A stretch of 64,000 nucleotides of DNA, from contig NZ_QNRR01000010.1 of NCBI RefSeq assembly GCF_003315205.1, forward strand, positions 1 through 64,000. The letters run 5' to 3'. Below the pieces are notes generated by a model, which saw only the letters and a program-made list of their open reading frames with translations, was not told the DNA's origin and made no database searches. The position numbers were made by a program, and so were the translations under genes. Origin of the DNA: Roseimicrobium gellanilyticum (GTDB lineage: Bacteria; Verrucomicrobiota; Verrucomicrobiia; Verrucomicrobiales; Verrucomicrobiaceae). Below, piece after piece: positions 59,844-64,000 of the stretch (the first letter of the stretch is position 1; each line of letters opens with the position of its first letter).

Positions 59844-61964
59844 ATGACTTCACGCTCCCCCCTCGATCGCAGGCATTTCATTCAGACCGCTGGCTCCGCT
59901 CTTCTCACCATGCCGTTGGCTCAGATGGGTTTCAGTGGTTCCGTGATGGCGGCAGATGCGGCGAAACCTGGGGCTGCTGGCGCCGCGCCTGCATTGGAGC
60001 CGCTCAACCGGTTTCCCCGCATGCTACAGGAGCACCTGGTCGACCAACTGCATGAGCAGGAGGCGAAGAATGCCGCGGTGCTTGCTTCGCTGAAGACCAA
60101 AGCGGATGCGGAGGCGTATGTTCGCAGCATCCGCGAGCGCATCCAGAAGTGCTTTGGCCCGTGGCCGGAGAAGACACCACTGAATGCGAAGGTGATGAGC
60201 ACGGTGGAGCGCGACACCTACAGAATCGAAAACGTCATCTTCGAGAGCCGCCCCGGCTTCCTCGTCACCGCAAATCTGTACGTGCCCAAGGGTCGGAAAG
60301 GAAAACTGCCCGGTGTGGTGGGCTCGTGCGGACACTCTACCAATGGCAAGGCGGCTGAGGCTTACCAGAGCTTCGCACAAGGACTGGCGCGCATGGGTTA
60401 TGTAGTGCTCATCTTTGATCCCATTGGCCAGGGCGAGCGCTCCCAGTACGCGCCGGTGCAGAAGGGCAAAGGCCTCGCCGCGCGCTATGGCATTGGTGTA
60501 GGAGAACATATCCAGGCGGGAAATCAGCAGGTGCTCGTGGGGGAGTCGCTCCCTGCGTGGCGTGCCTGGGATGGCATCCGTGCTCTGGACTACCTGCTCT
60601 CACGCGAGGAGGTGGATCCGAAACATGTGGGCATCACGGGAAACTCCGGTGGCGGTACCATGACCACATGGCTGTGCGGTGTGGACCAGCGCTGGACCAT
60701 GGCAGCGCCGGCCTGCTTTGTAACCACCTTCAGGCGCAATGCGGAGAATGAACTGCCCGCGGACACGGAGCAGTGCCCATTTGGCGTGATTGCGCAGGGG
60801 CTGGACCATGCCGACTTCCTTGCCGCCCTCGCGCCGAAGCCCGTGGTGATTGTGGCGCAGGAGAAGGACTTCTTCGACGTGCGCGGCAGTGAGGAGGCCT
60901 TTGCGCGCTTGAAGCATCTCTACGCGCTGCTGGGCGCGCCGGAGAACATCAAGCTGCACATCGGCGGTGACTACCATGGCTATGCAAAGGAGAATCGCGA
61001 AGCCATGTACCAGTGGTTCAACAAGGCCACGGGCATTTCCAGGGAAACCACAGAGCCAGCGCTCACGATCGAGAAGGATGAGACCCTCTACTGCACGCCC
61101 AAGGGGCAGGTGAGGGACCTGCAGTCGCGCACGGTCTTCTCCTTCACGAGTGAGAAGGCGCAGGCACTGGAGAAGTCACGCGCGAAGCTGGAAGGAGAAG
61201 CGCTGAAGAAGGCTGTCACGGATGTGCTTCACATTCCCGCCCGGCTTCCGGAGAATGCCCCGGACTATCGTGTGCTGCGTGGCAGCGGCAGCCGCAGGTA
61301 TCCTGCGAAGACACATGCGCTGTACGCGGTGGAGAGTGAACCCGGCATTCATGCAATTGTCACCCTGCTCTCGGAGAAGCCGATCATCTCCCGACCTCAT
61401 GCCGATGGAAAGAAGGCTGTGCTGTATGTCTCGCATCGCTCTGCTGATGCGGAACTGCGCGATGAGCCGCTGGCGGCTGAGCTTTTGAAGAGTCACGCGG
61501 ACGCGACCTTCTACGCTTGCGATGTGCGCGGCATTGGCGATTCACAGCCGGACACGTGCGGCACGGACCAGTTCCTGAAACCCTATGGCAGCCATTATTT
61601 TTACGCGGCCCATGGCATCATGATGGACCAGCCACTGCTTGGCCGGCGCGTGTTCGATGTGATGCGCGTGGTGCAGTGGCTCGGTTCCATTGGGCACAAG
61701 GAAGTGCACCTTGCGGGCTCCGGCTGGGGCGCACTGCCGGTCACGTTCGCGGCGCTGCTCCAGGACAGTGTTTCCAAGGTCACGCTGAAGCACGCTCTCA
61801 ACTCCTTCACGGAAGTGGCCGGCACGGAAGAATACAACTGGCCTTATGCCGCCCTGCCGCCCAGGGTACTTTCGCATTTCGATCTGCCGCAGTGCTATGC
61901 TGTGCTGCAAGCAAAGGGGCTCACCACCGTGGAACCCTGGAGCGCTGCGCAGGGAATGGATTGA
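59844..61964 (+). CDS. Tat-exported two-lobed alpha/beta-hydrolase (acetyl-xylan-esterase-like)
   Basis: 706 residues with a twin-arginine signal (LDRRHFIQTAGSALLTMPLA). The first lobe (about 95-400) is an alpha/beta-hydrolase of the acetyl xylan esterase/dipeptidyl peptidase type, with all three catalytic residues: S268 in GITGNSGGGTM, D342 in AQEKDFFDVR and H378 in GGDYHGYAKE. The second lobe (about 490-690) has the same fold, but at the nucleophile elbow it reads AGSGWGALP, where a Gly takes the place of Ser in GxSxG, so it is likely inactive and structural. The enzyme should remove ester groups from a carbohydrate outside the cytoplasm. It diverges from the GntR gene and is followed by a class V aminotransferase. 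Confidence 0.85.
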   Translation: MTSRSPLDRRHFIQTAGSALLTMPLAQMGFSGSVMAADAAKPGAAGAAPALEPLNRFPRMLQEHLVDQLHEQEAKNAAVLASLKTKADAEAYVRSIRERIQKCFGPWPEKTPLNAKVMSTVERDTYRIENVIFESRPGFLVTANLYVPKGRKGKLPGVVGSCGHSTNGKAAEAYQSFAQGLARMGYVVLIFDPIGQGERSQYAPVQKGKGLAARYGIGVGEHIQAGNQQVLVGESLPAWRAWDGIRALDYLLSREEVDPKHVGITGNSGGGTMTTWLCGVDQRWTMAAPACFVTTFRRNAENELPADTEQCPFGVIAQGLDHADFLAALAPKPVVIVAQEKDFFDVRGSEEAFARLKHLYALLGAPENIKLHIGGDYHGYAKENREAMYQWFNKATGISRETTEPALTIEKDETLYCTPKGQVRDLQSRTVFSFTSEKAQALEKSRAKLEGEALKKAVTDVLHIPARLPENAPDYRVLRGSGSRRYPAKTHALYAVESEPGIHAIVTLLSEKPIISRPHADGKKAVLYVSHRSADAELRDEPLAAELLKSHADATFYACDVRGIGDSQPDTCGTDQFLKPYGSHYFYAAHGIMMDQPLLGRRVFDVMRVVQWLGSIGHKEVHLAGSGWGALPVTFAALLQDSVSKVTLKHALNSFTEVAGTEEYNWPYAALPPRVLSHFDLPQCYAVLQAKGLTTVEPWSAAQGMD

Positions 61965-61994
61965 ACTCAGGAGCACCGCACGCCACACTGACCC

Positions 61995-63128
61995 ATGCTC
62001 ACTCCTGAAGACCGCGCGCGCGACTTTCCCGCACTCTCTGGCATCTCCTACCTCAACACGGCTGCGGAGAGCATCCCGCCGCGCTGCGTGGGGGATGCCA
62101 TCCAGGCTTATTGGAATGACAAGCTGCGTGGCATGAAGGGGCGCGATGCCCACTTCGCCCAGGTGGAGGCTTGCCGTGAAATCAGTGCGCGCATGCTCGG
62201 GCTCAGCACGGCGGAGGTATCGTTCTGCTCGTGCAGCTCGGAAGCGTACAACCTTCTCGCCTCTGCGCTCGACCTGGGTCCGGAGGATGAGGTGGTGGTG
62301 TCAGACCTGGATTTTCCTGCAGGAGCCACGCCCTGGCTGCGGGCGGCGCATCCGCCGGAAACGCGTCTGTGGCGTGCCAGCGACGGCGCGCTCGATGCAC
62401 GGCATCTCATCCCACTGCTCAACGAGCGCACGAAGCTTGTGCAGGTTTCCTTGGTGAGCTTCTACAATGGACATCGTCTGCTCTGGAAGCCTTTCCACGA
62501 AGCCGTGCGTCGTTACGCGCCGAATGCGCTCATCTCGGTGGATGTCACCCAGGCGCTTGGGCGCGTGGTGCTCGATTGCGATGGCGCGGATATCATCATC
62601 TCCAGCACCCACAAGTGGACGCTCGGCATCCATGGCGGCTGCATCATTGGTGTGCCGCAGGCTGGCGCGGAGCGGCTCACCACGCACGCGGGTGGCTGGT
62701 TCCATTTGCAGAATGCGTTCGAGGCAGACCGCTTTCAGCACGCGGAGCCGAAGAAGGGGGCCGCGAGCTTCTCCGTGGGCATGCCAAACTTTGTGGCGCT
62801 CTATGCCTTGAATGCGTCTCTTCGATACCTGGAGGGCATCGGCATCGCGAACATCGCTGCCCATGCTGACCCACTGGTCTGCGAGGTGGACAAGGCGTTG
62901 CGCGACTACGGCGTCACGCCCATGTGCGCGTGGGATGCTGCGAACCCCTCCGGTATTCTCGCCTTCCAGCACAACCGCTGCGGTGAAATTCATGCCGTGC
63001 TGGAGCGTGACCACATCCACGTCATGCATCATGCCGGACGCATCCGCATCGCCATCCATGGATACAACACGCACAAGGATGTGGTGAACCTCCTGCGCGT
63101 GCTGGAGCCGCTCTCACGGACGGTGTAG
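61995..63128 (+). CDS. Class V aminotransferase-fold PLP enzyme (cysteine desulfurase-like)
   Basis: 377 residues. The PLP lysine is K207 in IISSTHKWTLGIHGG, and the Asp binding the pyridine ring is in ISVDVTQALGRV. YLNTAAESIPPR is the N-terminal substrate block of the class, and VSFCSCSSEAYNLLASAL binds phosphate. No cysteine loop of IscS/SufS type is visible near the expected position, so a true cysteine desulfurase is less likely than an aminotransferase, an epimerase such as isopenicillin-N epimerase-like proteins, or a lyase. It starts 30 bases after the esterase gene, suggesting one operon under the same GntR control. Confidence 0.87.
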   Translation: MLTPEDRARDFPALSGISYLNTAAESIPPRCVGDAIQAYWNDKLRGMKGRDAHFAQVEACREISARMLGLSTAEVSFCSCSSEAYNLLASALDLGPEDEVVVSDLDFPAGATPWLRAAHPPETRLWRASDGALDARHLIPLLNERTKLVQVSLVSFYNGHRLLWKPFHEAVRRYAPNALISVDVTQALGRVVLDCDGADIIISSTHKWTLGIHGGCIIGVPQAGAERLTTHAGGWFHLQNAFEADRFQHAEPKKGAASFSVGMPNFVALYALNASLRYLEGIGIANIAAHADPLVCEVDKALRDYGVTPMCAWDAANPSGILAFQHNRCGEIHAVLERDHIHVMHHAGRIRIAIHGYNTHKDVVNLLRVLEPLSRTV

Positions 63129-63159
63129 GCCTCGCGTCACGGCGTCATCACCATACATC

Positions 63160-63209
63160 CGCCGGATGGAGAGCCGGCGAACCGACACTGAGGACGGATC
63201 GCATCCGTC
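63160..63209. repeat. Two hairpins before the 86-residue gene
   Basis: CGCCGG (63160-63165) pairs with CCGGCG (63174-63179), and GACGGAT (63193-63199) pairs with ATCCGTC (63203-63209) around a CGC loop. The second ends 9 bases before the ATG at 63219 and would cover the ribosome-binding region on the transcript. No T-run follows. Confidence 0.45.
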
Positions 63210-63218
63210 AGCCGTGTC

Positions 63219-63479
63219 ATGACTCTCTCCCTTCCTTTCAGCATCCGGGTGGACGGTAGCGAAGCCGATATCCAGGCCTTCGCAGGCGAACTGCGTGTCT
63301 TGCCGTGGTTCGGTGAGTTCCATTTCAACCCAGTGCAGTACGACACCGGTTACCAGCTCTGGATCTACTCCAACGATGACGAGACCTCGGCAGAAGTGGA
63401 GCGTGAACGTGAGCACTGGATCCTTGAGGCCTGCGTGCGGCACAACCTGATGCCCATGGAACTGGTGCACGAGCACTGA
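63219..63479 (+). CDS. Small hypothetical protein
   Basis: 86 residues from ATG 63219. It has no signal or membrane helix. Strand-helix alternation is visible (LSLPFSIRVDG, ADIQAFAGELRVLPWFGEF, VQYDTGYQLWIYSNDDE, VEREREHWILEACVRHNLMP), which could be a small alpha/beta fold. It is acidic with several Trp and Tyr. No family is recognised. It lies 90 bases after the aminotransferase, with two hairpins in the gap. Confidence 0.55.
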   Translation: MTLSLPFSIRVDGSEADIQAFAGELRVLPWFGEFHFNPVQYDTGYQLWIYSNDDETSAEVEREREHWILEACVRHNLMPMELVHEH

Positions 63480-63514
63480 GCGCAGCCGGGATTCCCAGGA
63501 AATGCCTGCGCGCC

Positions 63515-63883
63515 CTACTCCTTGGGCGTATCGATCTGCTCCGCTCGCGCGATGCCGGTTGGGCCGAACTCCACACGGAAAACGTTGATCACCCAGCCGC
63601 CTTTGCCGTTGCGTCCGCGTACCTTCACCTCGCGTGTCTTCGTCCCACCAACGGTTTTTTCCTCCCTGAGTTCCATCATCTCCGCCATCGGGTCGGCCAG
63701 GTTGTCGTTCATCCACTTCCGGACGACCTTCACATCGGCGGACTCCTCCCCTTTCTTCTGTTCAATGGCGGCCACCGTCTGCTTCGCATCCGGATTCTTC
63801 TTGTGCCACCACATGAGCCATCCCACCCCCGCGAGACAGATGATCACCGTGAGTATTTTTGCGATATTCACTAAAGCCCGCAT
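63515..63883 (-). CDS. Membrane-anchored hypothetical protein
   Basis: 122 residues with one N-terminal membrane helix (about 6-25, NIAKILTVIICLAGVGWLMW) followed by a Lys-rich stretch KKNPDAKQTVAAIEQKKGEE. The rest (VVRKWMNDNLADPMAEMMEL, GGWVINVFRVEFGPTGIAR) looks like a small soluble domain exposed outside or inside the membrane. No family is recognised. It converges with the 86-residue gene (gap 35 bases) and is followed by the tRNA at the window end. Confidence 0.55.
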   Translation of the reverse strand: MRALVNIAKILTVIICLAGVGWLMWWHKKNPDAKQTVAAIEQKKGEESADVKVVRKWMNDNLADPMAEMMELREEKTVGGTKTREVKVRGRNGKGGWVINVFRVEFGPTGIARAEQIDTPKE

Positions 63884-63966
63884 GGCCCGGATTTTCTACA
63901 TCGGACCACCTTGGTCAACATTTTCCTCATGCCCACGTTGAGGAGGGCTGGCAAATGAATTGAATG

Positions 63967-64000
63967 CGCACCCGGCAGGATTCGAACCTGCGACCAACGG
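63967..64000 (-). tRNA. tRNA 3' part, probably Arg (cut by window edge)
   Basis: Read on the minus strand, the last bases give a T-arm GCAGG-TTCGAAT-CCTGC followed by the acceptor strand CGGGTGC and a discriminator G at 63967. No CCA is encoded. The acceptor would start GCACCCG, the beginning seen in many bacterial arginine tRNAs, and the G discriminator is found in several of them. The anticodon lies outside the window, so the amino acid is a guess while tRNA identity is firm. Confidence 0.85.

Overview
The window reads as chromosomal DNA of a high-GC PVC-superphylum bacterium, most likely a verrucomicrobium of the Verrucomicrobiaceae type. The evidence is the set of families typical of Planctomycetes and Verrucomicrobia: paired DUF1592/DUF1552 proteins, paired PSCyt/DUF1553 and DUF1501 proteins, a PVC-type dehydrogenase fused to cytochrome c and a discoidin-like domain, GYF_2 and zinc-ribbon membrane proteins, two sialate O-acetylesterases and many Gfo/Idh/MocA and SDR enzymes. 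No rRNA, CRISPR array, prophage or complete insertion sequence is visible. An IS630-type transposase tail sits at the left edge and the 3' part of a tRNA at the right edge.

Layout. 1-4.5 kb: transposase remnant, a small membrane protein, then assimilatory sulfite reductase (cysJ, cysI) closed by a strong terminator. 4.5-9.2 kb: an AraC regulator with a DUF417/RclC-like membrane protein, a terminator, then an exported FAD oxidoreductase and an exported pyruvyl-transferase-like protein. 9.2-18.4 kb: a minus-strand run (PAS-AraC regulator, DUF1592 cytochrome, DUF1552) diverging from a plus-strand pair (PVC dehydrogenase-cytochrome c, sialate O-acetylesterase).

18.4-36.8 kb is a large accessory catabolic island in several operons: two Gfo/Idh/MocA dehydrogenases, two HpcH/HpaI aldolases, three SDRs, a Kelch protein, two paralogous Cys-rich proteins, an SSS symporter, an amidohydrolase, an M19 dipeptidase, a D-threonine-aldolase-like PLP enzyme, an RraA-like aldolase, an M81 (MlrC) hydrolase, RidA and an MFS transporter. 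The content suggests uptake and stepwise oxidation, aldol cleavage and deamination of an organic acid or D-amino-acid-containing compound. The substrate is not recognisable, and this is the best candidate for an undescribed pathway.

36.8-50 kb is mainly housekeeping: GYF_2 protein, ribosomal protein S1 with a structured leader and a terminator, small membrane proteins, a zinc-ribbon/trypsin membrane protease, a second sialate O-acetylesterase, a dihaem cytochrome c, a DUF2752 protein with a possible frameshift behind it, a GmhB-like phosphatase, RibD, a TPR-AAA+ ATPase and TrpG/PabA. 50.2-54.5 kb holds an ExbB / unknown / ExbD / TonB-like / zinc-ribbon run, in which the ExbD has Asn in place of the proton-carrying Asp and the TonB-like protein has a divergent C-terminal domain. 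54.5-63.1 kb holds a translationally coupled GntR-DUF1501-PSCyt operon with a perfect inverted repeat as probable operator, diverging from a Tat-exported two-lobed esterase and a class V aminotransferase. Two dispersed-type palindromic elements (about 9.23-9.39 kb and 29.06-29.22 kb) and several hairpin clusters lie between genes.

All family assignments come from reading motifs by eye; no database search was possible. Where a non-ATG extension was open, starts were placed at signal peptides, ATG codons or overlaps that make sense in context.
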